In this document: piece by piece, positions 51,170 through 60,549 of the stretch
Position numbering within the stretch: the stretch's first letter is position 1
How the letters are laid out: the number at the start of each line of letters is the position of its first letter
Source of the DNA: SG8-32-3 sp964514055
GTDB taxonomy: Archaea > Thermoproteota > Bathyarchaeia > Bathyarchaeales > Bathycorpusculaceae
NCBI GenBank assembly: GCA_964514055.1
Contig: CAZEPB010000006.1
Span: 12,924-76,923 of the forward strand
Reading direction: 5' to 3'
Length of the DNA stretch: 64,000 bases
Translations under genes and position numbers: made by a program
The notes under the pieces: model-generated
The model's database searches: none
Seen by the model: the letters and a program-made list of their open reading frames with translations, nothing else
What the model was told of the DNA's origin: nothing

Positions 51170-51463
51170 TTAGCCGCCGCCTACGGGTGGCAGAATAGCC
51201 AAGACATCACCGTCCTCCAGCTCTGTTTCTAGCCCTTTCATGGTTGTGGCGCTTTTTCCGTTAACGAGAAACTGGAGAAAACCCCGAACACCTTTGGTCT
51301 TGCGGTCATAAACGTATTCGACAAACCGTTTACCGTAACGTTGCGCTAGCGTCTGGAGAACCGCGTCCACGGTGACCCTTTCGCCTTCTGAAAACTTGAG
51401 CGTTTCCTCTTTCTTGTCGACTATCTCTCTTAGACTGGTGAAAAAGCGAACTGAAACTTGCAA
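51170..51463 (-). CDS. MoaD/ThiS-family ubiquitin-like sulfur-carrier protein
   Basis: A 97-residue beta-grasp protein (VRFFTSLREIVDKKEETLKF, VNGKSATTMKGLETELEDGDVLAILPPVGGG). It ends in Gly-Gly-Gly, as expected for a carrier adenylated or conjugated at its C terminus. It may supply sulfur for molybdopterin or tRNA thiolation, or act as a SAMP modifier. No MoaE or E1-like enzyme is beside it, so the pathway is open. Confidence 0.85.
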   Translation of the reverse strand: MQVSVRFFTSLREIVDKKEETLKFSEGERVTVDAVLQTLAQRYGKRFVEYVYDRKTKGVRGFLQFLVNGKSATTMKGLETELEDGDVLAILPPVGGG

Positions 51464-51633
51464 CGTTAAGGCACCATTAATTTACTAGAGAAAAACTGTG
51501 AAATTAAACTGTTGCGCATCAAAGCATCAGCCGCTCATGGTTAATCACGAAGATTCAACAAGCATCGCCCGTGAAACATGGCAAGGACAAAGAGGGCGGC
51601 TCTTCCGTAGCCATGGCGAAAGTAGCTCAGCAT

Positions 51634-51858
51634 TTAGTCGTTCTTAGAAAGACCTGCGAGAACAAAAGCGGACAGCACGAGAATCAAGAGCGCTACGCCG
51701 AATATGGTGAGGGGAATCCTGAAAGCAGGCTCTGAGTGGAGAACTGCCGTCGTGGGGAGACCGCCCAAATAAGCCGCTAAGAAAATGCCCACGAATACGG
51801 CGCCTATGCCCTGAACGGCGAACAAGAACTTGGCGGTCTGCTTGTCAGTTAATCGCAA
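51634..51858 (-). CDS. Small two-helix membrane protein
   Basis: A 74-residue protein with helices at about 12-32 (FAVQGIGAVFVGIFLAAYL) and 47-70 (IPLTIFGVALLILVLSAFVLAGL). The only start that includes both is TTG 51858, so the start is uncertain. No family recognised. Confidence 0.5.
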   Translation of the reverse strand: MRLTDKQTAKFLFAVQGIGAVFVGIFLAAYLGGLPTTAVLHSEPAFRIPLTIFGVALLILVLSAFVLAGLSKND

Positions 51859-52001
51859 CCTTGGTCACTTCTTCTGGCGTTGTGACTGCTAGTAAAGCGT
51901 AAGTCTAATTTAAGAATACCCGCTTCCCAGTGCTTCCAATACCGCAAGCATAATATAACTGAAGAGAACGAACTGTTTTTCACATGGATGCTGGTGAGAT
52001 T

Positions 52002-52931
52002 ATGGCAGAGCCAAAGTTCTATTCACCGCTAAAAATCGGATTACTCATTGTTACCATGGCGTATTTTCTGTTCACTTTCCACGCCATGTTCACCCTCTCA
52101 TGGATTGGCGAATGGGAATATCTCGGTGGCTCAGCGTTAGGTTCATTCTGGATTTTCGTAACCGACATTTCTGCTTCTATCGGTCTTGTTTTCAGGTTCA
52201 TCGCTGGCATCCTCGCGGCCGCGGCAATCATCTTCTACTTTGCCAAGAAGGGTCTTTCGGCGCCAACCACGTTCAAGGTCTTGAGGTGGATTTTGGTTTT
52301 GGAGGCGATTTACTGGCTGGGGCTTCTTGCGTCAGGGGTATGGGGCATTCTACCCGTCGATTTAGGAGGCTTCGGTACCGGTGAAGCAGGGCTACACTTT
52401 AGCTTGAGCTTACTGATAACGACAGGGATACCTTGCTTGGCGGGAGCCATCGCCATTCCCATCGCTTTGTTCAAACTGGCTTCTGAATTGAAACCGAACA
52501 AACCCCTGAAAGGAGCGATTAAATGGGGATTGATTGCGGGCACAGTTTACGTTTTAGTGTTTTGGCTCAACAACACCGGCATTTGGATAGCCATGGCAAT
52601 GTCGAACGGACCCGAATACCTAATTGCTCATCCAGAAAGTCTTCTCAGTTTTGGCTTAACCACCATTGGTTTGCTTGCCCTATTAATATTCACAGCGTAC
52701 TTTACGAAAAAAGCCATCGGGACAGAAACTTTGGAAAAGCTGAAACTAAGAACTATAGGCGCTATAATCGTGGCGTTAGGTTTGTACTTCCTTTGGAACT
52801 ACCTAACGTGGATTTTCTTTGGAGGATGGAGCGACTGGTACGCGTGGTTCCTAGGTCACAACTTGGACCTGTGGCTGTTGTCGCTTCCGCTTGTGGGTTT
52901 GCCTCTGCTCTTCAAGCGCCAAGCATCTTAA
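52002..52931 (+). CDS. Polytopic membrane protein, unknown function
   Basis: A 309-residue protein with about eight hydrophobic segments (LLIVTMAYFLFTFHAMF, FIAGILAAAAIIFYF and others) and Trp-rich loops. ATG 52002 is preceded by GGTGAG; ATG 51984 would add six residues. It stands alone. No transporter motif recognised. Confidence 0.65.
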   Translation: MAEPKFYSPLKIGLLIVTMAYFLFTFHAMFTLSWIGEWEYLGGSALGSFWIFVTDISASIGLVFRFIAGILAAAAIIFYFAKKGLSAPTTFKVLRWILVLEAIYWLGLLASGVWGILPVDLGGFGTGEAGLHFSLSLLITTGIPCLAGAIAIPIALFKLASELKPNKPLKGAIKWGLIAGTVYVLVFWLNNTGIWIAMAMSNGPEYLIAHPESLLSFGLTTIGLLALLIFTAYFTKKAIGTETLEKLKLRTIGAIIVALGLYFLWNYLTWIFFGGWSDWYAWFLGHNLDLWLLSLPLVGLPLLFKRQAS

Positions 52932-53031
52932 CATTTCTGGGCAAAACTAATACGCACTAGCCACCACGCTATTTTCTGCGCGCGAGGCTTAAAGTGCCGA
53001 TTGCAACCTTCAGCTCAACTTCTGTTTCCGC

Positions 53032-53074
53032 CTTTATACAAGAGGGCTATAGTCTTTTCTACGCAATAGAGTAC
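53032..53074 (+). repeat. Dispersed promoter-like element, copy 7 (subfamily A)
   Basis: Reads CTTTATACAAGAGGGCTATA, then GTCTTTTCTACGCAATAGAGTAC. GGGCTATAGTCTTTTC is conserved; TATACAAGA and ACGCAATAGAG are variants. It points toward the thermosome gene, which also has its own TATA box 25 bases further on. Confidence 0.75.
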
Positions 53075-53097
53075 ACAATCGCCTTCTGCAAGGGTAA

Positions 53098-53110
53098 AAG
53101 TTTATATTTT
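53098..53110 (+). promoter_or_regulatory. TATA box of the thermosome gene
   Basis: AAGTTTATATTTT lies about 65 bases upstream of ATG 53173. Confidence 0.4.
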
Positions 53111-53172
53111 TGTTGGTTTTCTGCTTATTTCCGATTAAATAAGGTTCTAACGTGAAAGTGAGGTATAGTAAT

Positions 53173-54822
53173 ATGGCGTATCTAACAACAACAGGTTCAG
53201 GACAACCAGTCCTTATCCTCAAAGAAGGCACAACAAGAAGCAGAGGAAAAGAAGCTCAAAGAAACAACATAATGGCTGCACGCGTAATCGGCGAAGTCTT
53301 GAAGACCACGCTTGGACCACGCGGCATGGACAAGATGCTCATAGACGGCTTAGGCGACATAACCATAACAAACGACGGAGCAGCAATCTTAGACGAGATA
53401 GACGTTGAACATCCAGCGGCAAAAATGATGGTGGAAATCGCCAAGACACAGGACGACATGGTAGGTGACGGAACAACCACCACCGTAGTCCTCGCAAGCG
53501 AACTTCTCAAAAAAGCCGAGGAACTCCTCGACCAGAACATTCACCCCACCATACTTGTAAGCGGCTACCGAAAAGCAGCTCAAAAAGCCATTGAAACCAT
53601 AAACAAAGCCGCTGTGCCAGTCAACAAAGAAGACCGCAAAACCCTGCTCAAAGTCGCTTTGACTTCGATGGGCAGCAAAGCAGTCGGCTCAGCCCGAGAA
53701 CACTTGGCGGAAATCTCCATAGACGCTGTCAAGCAAATCGCTGAGCAGCGCGGAGACAGGAAAATAGCCGACATAGATAACATTCAACTTGTGAAGAAAA
53801 CAGGTAAAAGTCTCCTCGAAACGCAGCTTATAAGCGGAATAATCATCGATAAGGAAGTCGTTCACTCCGGCATGCCAAAAAAGAAGGAAAACGCAAAAAT
53901 CGCACTGCTAGATTCCGCGTTGGAAATTGAGAAAACCGAAATGAGCGCCGAAATCCGCATTCGCGATCCCACCCAGATGCAAGCGTTCCTAGACCAAGAG
54001 ACCAACATGATGAAAGAAATGGTGGACAAGATCAAGGCTTCACGCGTGGATGTTGTCTTCTGCCAGAAAGGCATCGACGACATGGTTCAACACTTCCTCG
54101 CGAAAGAGGGCATAATCGCCGCTCGACGCATTAAAGAGTCTGACATGGAAAAACTTGCGCGAGCAACAGGCGGAAGAATAATCTCCGACTTAGACGACTT
54201 GAAAGCAAAGGACTTGGGCCAAGCTGGCATAGTTGAAGAACGCAAAATCGGCGACGACAAGATGATCTTCGTGGAGAAATGCAAAGACCCTCATTCAGTG
54301 GCTATACTCATACGTGCTGGACTGGAAAGAATGGTGGACGAAGCGGAAAGAGCCATGATCGACTCGCTGTCAGTGGTTTCAGACGTAGTCGAAAACAGCA
54401 AAATCGTGGCTGGCGGCGGCGCCGTGGAAGTGGAAGTTGCCAAGGAACTCCGCAAGTATGCCACAAAAGTCGGCGGCAGAGAACAACTTGCCATAGAAGC
54501 TTTCGCAGAGGCAGTCGAGATAATACCGAGAACTCTGGCGGAAAACGCAGGCTTAGAACCCATAGACATCATCGTGGAACTGCGGTCAGCACATGACAAA
54601 GCAGACGGCAAATACAAAGGCGTCAACGTTTTCACAGGCAAAGTGCAGAACAGCCTCGACAAAGGCGTAATCGAACCCGCCGTAGTCAAAGAGCAAGCTA
54701 TAAAATCAGCAGCCGAGTCAGCAGCCATGATACTGCGCATCGACGACGTAATAAGCGCTAAAGCTCCGAAAGGCGGTCCAGGCGGCGGAATGCCCCCAGG
54801 CGGTCCTGCAGGCGGGTATTAA
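53173..54822 (+). CDS. ths: Thermosome subunit (group II chaperonin)
   Basis: A 549-residue CCT/thermosome subunit. ATP-binding motifs LGPRGMDKML and DDMVGDGTTTTVVLA, and the C-terminal Gly/Met-rich tail GGPGGGMPPGGPAGGY are typical. Start ATG 53173 (MAYLTTTGSGQPVLIL) has GTGAGG upstream; an in-frame GTG at 53152 would add seven residues. A long T-rich terminator follows the gene. Confidence 0.98.
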   Translation: MAYLTTTGSGQPVLILKEGTTRSRGKEAQRNNIMAARVIGEVLKTTLGPRGMDKMLIDGLGDITITNDGAAILDEIDVEHPAAKMMVEIAKTQDDMVGDGTTTTVVLASELLKKAEELLDQNIHPTILVSGYRKAAQKAIETINKAAVPVNKEDRKTLLKVALTSMGSKAVGSAREHLAEISIDAVKQIAEQRGDRKIADIDNIQLVKKTGKSLLETQLISGIIIDKEVVHSGMPKKKENAKIALLDSALEIEKTEMSAEIRIRDPTQMQAFLDQETNMMKEMVDKIKASRVDVVFCQKGIDDMVQHFLAKEGIIAARRIKESDMEKLARATGGRIISDLDDLKAKDLGQAGIVEERKIGDDKMIFVEKCKDPHSVAILIRAGLERMVDEAERAMIDSLSVVSDVVENSKIVAGGGAVEVEVAKELRKYATKVGGREQLAIEAFAEAVEIIPRTLAENAGLEPIDIIVELRSAHDKADGKYKGVNVFTGKVQNSLDKGVIEPAVVKEQAIKSAAESAAMILRIDDVISAKAPKGGPGGGMPPGGPAGGY

Positions 54823-54830
54823 GCCTCCTC

Positions 54831-54857
54831 AATTTTTCTTTATTTTTTTGTTTCTTT
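54831..54857 (+). terminator. T-rich terminator after the thermosome gene
   Basis: AATTTTTCTTTATTTTTTTG followed by TTTCTTT begins about nine bases after the stop codon. Confidence 0.6.
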
Positions 54858-54935
54858 GAAAAAGCAAATTGATAATTTTTAGTAACTGCTTGTTGTGGTA
54901 AATTGAAGTTTCAGTGCACTGCTGATTGCTACGCT

Positions 54936-54984
54936 GTTAGCTGTTGCTCATGAACTGTACCCCCTCCCCTTTAAATAGGCTGAA
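54936..54984 (-). repeat. Dispersed promoter-like element, copy 8 (subfamily B)
   Basis: On the minus strand: TTCAGCCTATTTAAAGG, then GGAGGGGGTAC, then AGTTCATGAGCAACAGCTAAC. GAGC starts 28 bases after the TATTTAA. It points toward the thermosome 3' end, antisense. Gap 54858-55141 otherwise holds only the tRNA promoter (TCTTATTAAACC near 55098). Confidence 0.65.
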
Positions 54985-55097
54985 TCGTTTTCCTGCATGC
55001 TATTAACCGCGGAAAACACCAATAAGGACCTACCCCTCTATAGTTTCTGCATACATCTGCTATTAGGATCCAAATAGGCTGCTTGCGAAATCGCTAT

Positions 55098-55109
55098 TCT
55101 TATTAAACC
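55098..55109 (+). promoter_or_regulatory. TATA-like box of tRNA-Glu
   Basis: TCTTATTAAACC lies about 35-44 bases upstream of the first tRNA base, so transcription would start near 55130. Confidence 0.35.
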
Positions 55110-55141
55110 AAACACCTTAGAGTACCCTCTCGCGCTAGATT

Positions 55142-55216
55142 GCTCCGGTAGTATAGTCCGGTCAAGTATAACGGCCTCTCGAGCCGTGGACCCGGGTTCG
55201 AATCCCGGCCGGAGCA
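55142..55216 (+). tRNA. tRNA-Glu (anticodon CUC), 3' CCA encoded at 55217-55219
   Basis: The acceptor stem GCTCCGG/CCGGAGC (55142-55148/55209-55215) is perfect. The anticodon stem ACGGC/GCCGT encloses loop CTCTCGA with anticodon CTC. The T arm CCGGG-TTCGAAT-CCCGG is canonical. The D stem is short, GTAT/GTAT with G-U ends. The discriminator is A and CCA follows in the DNA. There is no intron. Confidence 0.95.
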
Positions 55217-55260
55217 CCAAAAATACGGTCAAGACAGGTGATCTGAATAGGCGCATTTTT

Positions 55261-55300
55261 TGCTTTATATAAGGGGGCTAGAGTCTTTTCTGAGCACTAG
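55261..55300 (+). repeat. Dispersed promoter-like element, copy 9 (subfamily A)
   Basis: Reads TGCTTTATATAAGGGGGCTA, then GAGTCTTTTCTGAGCACTAG. It matches copy 10 and copy 6 almost exactly through GAGC. It lies 41 bases after the tRNA and overlaps the 3' end of the small membrane protein gene on the other strand. Confidence 0.85.
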
Positions 55301-55511
55301 TTCGGAGTTTATTTTGCTCTTTTTCCTGTTTCAACAGTTGACTCGCCAAGCTTGTCAAGAAAATCAAGCTGAACGCCAACACTGCAATGCCTATCTTGTA
55401 GGTAAGTTCTATGTCGGAAAAGAAAAGCGCAAAAACGGACACCAGCATCAGCGCTAACACCAAGATTTCTTGCACGGTGCTTAAGTTGCCTAAGCCTAGT
55501 CGTAAGCTCAT
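55278..55511 (-). CDS. Small two-helix membrane protein
   Basis: A 77-residue protein with two hydrophobic segments (EILVLALMLVSVFALFF and YKIGIAVLAFSLIFLTSLAS). Its stop codon and last residues fall within element copy 9. No family recognised. It is divergent from smc; the ATG 55511 start is good. Confidence 0.5.
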   Translation of the reverse strand: MSLRLGLGNLSTVQEILVLALMLVSVFALFFSDIELTYKIGIAVLAFSLIFLTSLASQLLKQEKEQNKLRTSAQKRL

Positions 55512-55684
55512 TTTCGCTGTTCACCTTTTGCTCGTTTTTCGCAGCGTCACTTATTAGTTTTCGCTTTTGCGTGGTTTTTTTACATAAACGTTAAAACTTG
55601 TTGATGTGAATAAGCTTTTATAATATTGTTGATGAGATGATAAGGGGAAAGTGCACGGCTTCCAAACGCGAGGGCGCAGATTGA

Positions 55685-58600
55685 ATGCCCTACATTAAAA
55701 AAATAGAGCTTAAAGGCTTCAAGTCTTTCGGACCGCAAACAGTTAGAGTAAACTTAGATAAGGGTTTCACAGCCATAACTGGACCCAACGGAAGCGGAAA
55801 AACCAATATCATGGACGCATGCCTATTCGCTCTCGGCGAACTAAGCACAAGAAGAATGCGCGCTGAAAACGCTGCTAAACTGATTTTCCACGGCTCCGAA
55901 AAAGCAGGGCTAGAAAAAGCGAAAAGAGCCAAAGTGATAATTCAATTTGACAATTCAGACGGCATAATGCCCGTTGACACCATCACAGTTACGGTTTCGC
56001 GAGAGGTTTACAGAAGCGGTCAAAGCGTTTACAGGCTGAACGGCAGAAGAATCTCACGGACGCACATACTTGAAATTCTCTCCATGGCTGCCATAAGCAG
56101 CGCAAGCCAAAACATAATCCCGCAGGGCACCATAACCCGATTAACGGATATTACCCAGACGGAACGCAGAAAAATCATCGAAGACCTCGTTGGAATCGCC
56201 CAGTATGACGCTGAAAAAGCTGGGGCGGAAGATAAACTGCGGACAGCAGACATCTCAATCCGCACAGCCATGGGCAGAATAGATGAAGTGCAAAAGCGAC
56301 TGGACGACCTAGAGCGGGAACGCAACGAACTTTTACGTTACAATTTCATACAAAACGAGATAAAAAAGTTTGAAGCAGTCAAAATCTCCCACGACGTTAT
56401 CCAGCTAAACAAAAAAGTTGAGGAAACCTCGGCGCAAGCCGACAAAGTCAGAGCTAAAGTTGAAAAATTCCGTGAATTACGCAACGACCGCAGATCTAAA
56501 AGAAGAGAGGTTGAAGGCGAATGGCGAAAACTCAGCTCAGAAATGGTTGAAGAAGGCGGCTCACAGGTACTGAAGGTGCAGATCAGAATCGGCGAGTTAA
56601 AAGCTAAACTCACAGAGCTCACCACAAAAATAAGCTCAGGACAAGCCAGCCTCGAAAGCCTAAAACGCGTGAGAGAGAACAACAGAGAACAGTACCAATC
56701 CATCAGAAACGAAATCCAAGAAAACCGATCAAAAATAAGAAAACTGAAAGTTGAGCATGACAATCTTCAGAACCAGATCAACGCAAAAGAGGCTGAACAT
56801 GAAATTCTGGCACAGGAAACAGCTCAGCTTTGGAGCGGTCTCGACGAAAACAGCAAGAAAATACGCCAGCTCGAAATGCAAATCGAGTCTCGCTACAGGA
56901 AGCTTGCCTTCTTAAGATCGGAATACATGAAAGATCGGACTGCTGTTCAGCTCAGCTCCAGAAGGCTCAGGGAACTGAACGAGCGCAAAGCAAGATTCAC
57001 CGCAACGCTTGAGGAAATTGAGACCTCACTTAACGAGCTTGATAAAGTCCAGAAAGAACAGAAAGCGCAGCTTAGGAGCCTTGAGCGCTCTCTTGAGCGA
57101 AGAACTGCCCAAAGAGAAGCGGTTGAAAAAGAAATCTCTGAAGCGGGAAAAATAGCGAATTCCGCAAAAGAAGCGGTCATAGAATTTGTCACCCAGCGAG
57201 AACTCGCCGAAACTGTAGCCGCAGAAGAAAAAGCGTTAAGAAGCATAGAGGAACTGGGCGATTTAGGCGCAATCACAGGTATTTACGGACGATTACGCAA
57301 GCTGATTAAAGTTGAAAAAACTTATAGGAAAGCAGTAGTCGCGGCTGCTGCTGGTTGGCTTAACGCCTTAGTTGTGAAAGACATTGATTCCGCGTTTATG
57401 TGCATAGAAACTTTGAGACGGATGAAGCTGGGAAGAATAAAAATTATCCCGCTTCAAGGAGCTTCGAATCCTAATCCGTTAAAAACACCTCAAAGACAAG
57501 GCGTTCGTGGCGCTGCTTCCGCTTTTGTTAAGTGTGCACGAACTTACGAGCCAGCAGTTAACTACGTTTTCGGAGACACATTAATCGTTTCTAATGACAA
57601 GACCGCGTTTGCCCTCTCAAGTGAAGGCTATCGGGCTGTAACGGTCAATGGAAACCTTTACGAGGCTGGAGGAGGCTTCGAAAGCGGCTATTACAGGTCT
57701 CCTATTGACTTTTCAAAGATTATTCCCAGTGAAAATGCCATTAATAGCCTTGATGAAGCGGTGAAAGCGCTCCAGCAACATCTTTCTCAAAGAGACAGTG
57801 ACATTACAGTTTTCGAAGAGGAGATTGAGCGTACCAAAATTGAAATCGCTCGTCTGTCAGATTCCATAGTTACTCTTGACAGGGAAATGGTCAGGGTAAA
57901 GCGAAACGTCAAACGAACTCAAAGCAACGTCAAGCGCGTGGAAAGATACTGCGCAAAACTTGAAAAGGAAATAGAGACTGGAAGAACCCAGATGGGAGTG
58001 TACAAGTCTGAAAGAAGCGCCATCCAGAAGGAAATTCAGAAACTGCAAGCTGAGTTAGGCGAGCTGAGAAAGAAAACTGATGTTGGACACATTCAGGAGT
58101 TGGAAGTCAAACGGGAAAAGCTTGCGGAGGAGATAATCGCTCTCAGGCAAAACCTAGGCACCGTTCAAACCGACATGTCTACACGCCAATCCCAATTCGA
58201 CAACGTCTTACGAGTTGGGTATCAAAACGCCAAGATTCAGCTTTCAAAGGTTAAACAGCAGCAGCGTAAACTGGAGAAGGAAGTATCTGGAGCGCTTCAG
58301 GAACGTGAATCTCTCAAGCAGGAAATTTCGGAGTTGGAAAAAAGCCGCGTTGAACTTTCTAAGGCGGTTTTTTCCGCGAGAGAAGAAGCCAAGAAGTTCA
58401 CCACGCAGATAGACGCTATTGACGAGGAGCTTCGTGGGCTTGACTCTGAATACGAGCAAGTTGAAATGCTTTTAAACAAGCTTCAGCTGAACGTTCAAAC
58501 TTGCCAGTTGCAGCTTCAGCAGCATCAAAATCAGCTTAGGCAATTCGGGTACGAACAGCCTTTAGAAACAACGGAAAAACAGGTTGAGGAAGCTGAAACC

Positions 58601-59236
58601 TCAATGAGGATGATGCAGTTTGAACTTGAAAGAATTGGCGGAGTGAACCAGCTTGCCCTTTCGCATTACCAGGAGCAAATTTCAAGATACAGAGAATTAT
58701 CTCTTCGTTTAAATGAGCTTGAAAGAGAAAAACAAGCCATAGTGCAGTTTATGGATGAAATTGAAGCCAAGAAACGCAAGGTTTTCATGGACGCATTTGA
58801 AAAAATCAACCTGAACCTGCAAACATACTTCTCAAAACTAACTGGAGGTGGATTTGCCGGTTTACAGCTTGAAAACCCTGAGGAGCCGTTCCACGGCGGC
58901 ATAGATATGCTTGTGCAGTTTCCAAATAAGCCGTCTATAGTTGTTAGCGGCGCTAGTGGCGGCGAACGCTCCGTTGCGGCTGTCGCCTTCATATTCGCCT
59001 TGAAAGAATTCACACCTGCATCATTTTACATTCTCGACGAGATTGACGCACATCTCGACGCCTTTCACGTTTCAAAACTTGCCGACCTTCTTCTCGAAGA
59101 GGCTGGAAAAATCCAGTTCATAGTGATTACTTTAAAGCCTGAAATGGTGAACAAAGCCCAAAAAGTCTACGGGGTGTATGAACGTAACGGGGTTTCCAGC
59201 GTCATATCCGCCAAGTTCTTGGAGGCGACCAGCTGA
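55685..59236 (+). CDS. smc: Chromosome segregation protein SMC
   Basis: A 1183-residue SMC ATPase. The N-terminal Walker A is GPNGSGKTNIMDA, followed by long coiled coils (about 180-510 and 680-1010) and a hinge near residues 530-660 (LGAITGIYGRLRKLIKVEK; GRIKIIPL). The C-terminal signature SGASGGERSVAAVAFIFAL and Walker B SFYILDEIDAHLD complete the head. It is followed immediately by scpA and scpB, so the full condensin is encoded here. The TATA-like CTTTTATAATA at about 55613 lies about 70 bases upstream. Confidence 0.97.
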   Translation: MPYIKKIELKGFKSFGPQTVRVNLDKGFTAITGPNGSGKTNIMDACLFALGELSTRRMRAENAAKLIFHGSEKAGLEKAKRAKVIIQFDNSDGIMPVDTITVTVSREVYRSGQSVYRLNGRRISRTHILEILSMAAISSASQNIIPQGTITRLTDITQTERRKIIEDLVGIAQYDAEKAGAEDKLRTADISIRTAMGRIDEVQKRLDDLERERNELLRYNFIQNEIKKFEAVKISHDVIQLNKKVEETSAQADKVRAKVEKFRELRNDRRSKRREVEGEWRKLSSEMVEEGGSQVLKVQIRIGELKAKLTELTTKISSGQASLESLKRVRENNREQYQSIRNEIQENRSKIRKLKVEHDNLQNQINAKEAEHEILAQETAQLWSGLDENSKKIRQLEMQIESRYRKLAFLRSEYMKDRTAVQLSSRRLRELNERKARFTATLEEIETSLNELDKVQKEQKAQLRSLERSLERRTAQREAVEKEISEAGKIANSAKEAVIEFVTQRELAETVAAEEKALRSIEELGDLGAITGIYGRLRKLIKVEKTYRKAVVAAAAGWLNALVVKDIDSAFMCIETLRRMKLGRIKIIPLQGASNPNPLKTPQRQGVRGAASAFVKCARTYEPAVNYVFGDTLIVSNDKTAFALSSEGYRAVTVNGNLYEAGGGFESGYYRSPIDFSKIIPSENAINSLDEAVKALQQHLSQRDSDITVFEEEIERTKIEIARLSDSIVTLDREMVRVKRNVKRTQSNVKRVERYCAKLEKEIETGRTQMGVYKSERSAIQKEIQKLQAELGELRKKTDVGHIQELEVKREKLAEEIIALRQNLGTVQTDMSTRQSQFDNVLRVGYQNAKIQLSKVKQQQRKLEKEVSGALQERESLKQEISELEKSRVELSKAVFSAREEAKKFTTQIDAIDEELRGLDSEYEQVEMLLNKLQLNVQTCQLQLQQHQNQLRQFGYEQPLETTEKQVEEAETSMRMMQFELERIGGVNQLALSHYQEQISRYRELSLRLNELEREKQAIVQFMDEIEAKKRKVFMDAFEKINLNLQTYFSKLTGGGFAGLQLENPEEPFHGGIDMLVQFPNKPSIVVSGASGGERSVAAVAFIFALKEFTPASFYILDEIDAHLDAFHVSKLADLLLEEAGKIQFIVITLKPEMVNKAQKVYGVYERNGVSSVISAKFLEATS

Positions 59237-59935
59237 ATGTCCACGGCAACAAGAAAGCCTTTTTACCTGAGACCACCATGGAACATTCTCTTTGAACTTA
59301 ACAAACTGGACAAGCTTACGCCTTGGAACGTGAACATCTCGTACTTGCTCAGGTCGTTTCTTTCGGAAATGGAGCGAACGGGAAAAGTGGATTTCAGAGC
59401 GTCAGGTGTCGCACTTGACTCCTCTGCACTCATCTACCTGATGAAGTCCAAGCTTCTGCTCACTCTTCAGGAACCACCACCACCGCCAAAAACTCCTCCA
59501 GGTTTCATTCCACCACCACTGTTTTTGCCTCTGAGACACGAGTTAACCTCAACGACTATACAGAATTTGTTAGATGTTTTAGATGAGGTGTTGAAAGGTG
59601 AAAAGCTGCGTCGCCTCGACAGAGTAGTTGCGCAACCTGTCCTTCCCTCGGTTTCGGACATTTTGCCTCAGTTTGACATGTTCTTGGCTGAAATTGAGCT
59701 GCAGATGGAGAAGTTGTATGCGCTTCTCTGCGAGAAAGTGAAAGGCGCGGGAATAATCGAGTTTTCAACTCTTATAAAAGGAACCGTTCGAATAGAAGCG
59801 GTTCGCACGTTTATTCTTCTGCTGTTTCTGGCGCAGAATGGAAAAGTGAGTTTGTGGCAGAACGAGGAAACCGAGGAATTATACATAGCTGTGGGGAACT
59901 TGAACGTTGCAAGAGACGAAAAAACAATCAGCTGA
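59237..59935 (+). CDS. scpA: Segregation and condensation protein ScpA
   Basis: A 232-residue kleisin that bridges the SMC heads. N-terminal LDKLTPWNVNISYLLRSFLSEMERTGKVDFRASGVALDSSALI and C-terminal winged-helix VRTFILLLFLAQNGKVSLWQNEETEELYI are family-typical; a Pro-rich linker (PPPPPKTPPGF) joins them. ATG 59237 directly follows the smc stop. Confidence 0.93.
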   Translation: MSTATRKPFYLRPPWNILFELNKLDKLTPWNVNISYLLRSFLSEMERTGKVDFRASGVALDSSALIYLMKSKLLLTLQEPPPPPKTPPGFIPPPLFLPLRHELTSTTIQNLLDVLDEVLKGEKLRRLDRVVAQPVLPSVSDILPQFDMFLAEIELQMEKLYALLCEKVKGAGIIEFSTLIKGTVRIEAVRTFILLLFLAQNGKVSLWQNEETEELYIAVGNLNVARDEKTIS

Positions 59936-60488
59936 GGACAAGCAGGCGCAACAGGGAGAGAAAACGCAGCTTTGCCTCCGATTGCTGGAGGCAGCGTTGT
60001 ACGTTGCTGGTCGTCCCTTAACAATTAAGGAATTATGTTCGGTTTTGAACACTCGTTCTAAAAACAAAACTAAAAAGTACACTAAAGCGCTTATGCAAGA
60101 GTATTCAGCCAGAAACACCGCTCTTGAAATATTGGAACTGAAAGATGAACGCTACGTTTTACAGTTGAAACCAGATTTTACGCCGCTGGTTAAGAAACTT
60201 GTGAACAGGCCATTGCTTTCTCCTGGTCCATTAAAAACGCTTTCTTACATCGCTTACAGGCAACCCATCTCGCAGAAAAGAGTAATCGAAGTGAGAGGGC
60301 AGCATGCTTACGGTCACGTGAAGCTTCTCAGAGACATGGGGTTAGTTGCGGCTGAACGCGCTGGACGCTCCATGACGCTTAGGACAACCGACTATTTCGC
60401 CGACTATTTCGGGTTGACTCAGGACACCGCAACGATGAAAAGAGAGTTAAAACGGATATTCGGCGAAGCAATCAAGGAAGAGAAGTAA
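59907..60488 (+). CDS. scpB: Segregation and condensation protein ScpB
   Basis: A 193-residue kleisin-associated winged-helix protein. Motifs: LEAALYVAGRPLTIKELCSVL, then RPLLSPGPLKTLSYIAYRQPISQKRVIEVRG and GLVAAERAGRSMTLRTTDYFADYFGL. It uses TTG 59907 and overlaps scpA by 29 bases. The element at 60507-60549 begins 18 bases after its stop. Confidence 0.92.
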   Translation: MQETKKQSAEDKQAQQGEKTQLCLRLLEAALYVAGRPLTIKELCSVLNTRSKNKTKKYTKALMQEYSARNTALEILELKDERYVLQLKPDFTPLVKKLVNRPLLSPGPLKTLSYIAYRQPISQKRVIEVRGQHAYGHVKLLRDMGLVAAERAGRSMTLRTTDYFADYFGLTQDTATMKRELKRIFGEAIKEEK

Positions 60489-60506
60489 CCCGTGGTCAAG
60501 CTGTTT

Positions 60507-60549
60507 GTACTCTAGCGCTCGGAAAAGTCTATAGCCCCCTTATATAAAG
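60507..60549 (-). repeat. Dispersed promoter-like element, copy 10 (subfamily A)
   Basis: On the minus strand: CTTTATATAAGGGGGCTATA, then GACTTTTCCGAGCGCTAGAGTAC. It matches copies 6 and 9 at nearly every position. It points toward the scpB 3' end, antisense. Confidence 0.85.

Noticed and set aside
55038..55256. 72-codon minus-strand reading frame covering the tRNA-Glu gene
   Set aside because: It is the complement of a well-formed tRNA and has no protein-like features.
6105..60549. Dispersed repeats as a CRISPR array or insertion sequence
   Set aside because: Copies are single, far apart, in both orientations, with no spacer array, no transposase, no terminal inverted repeats and no clear target duplications.
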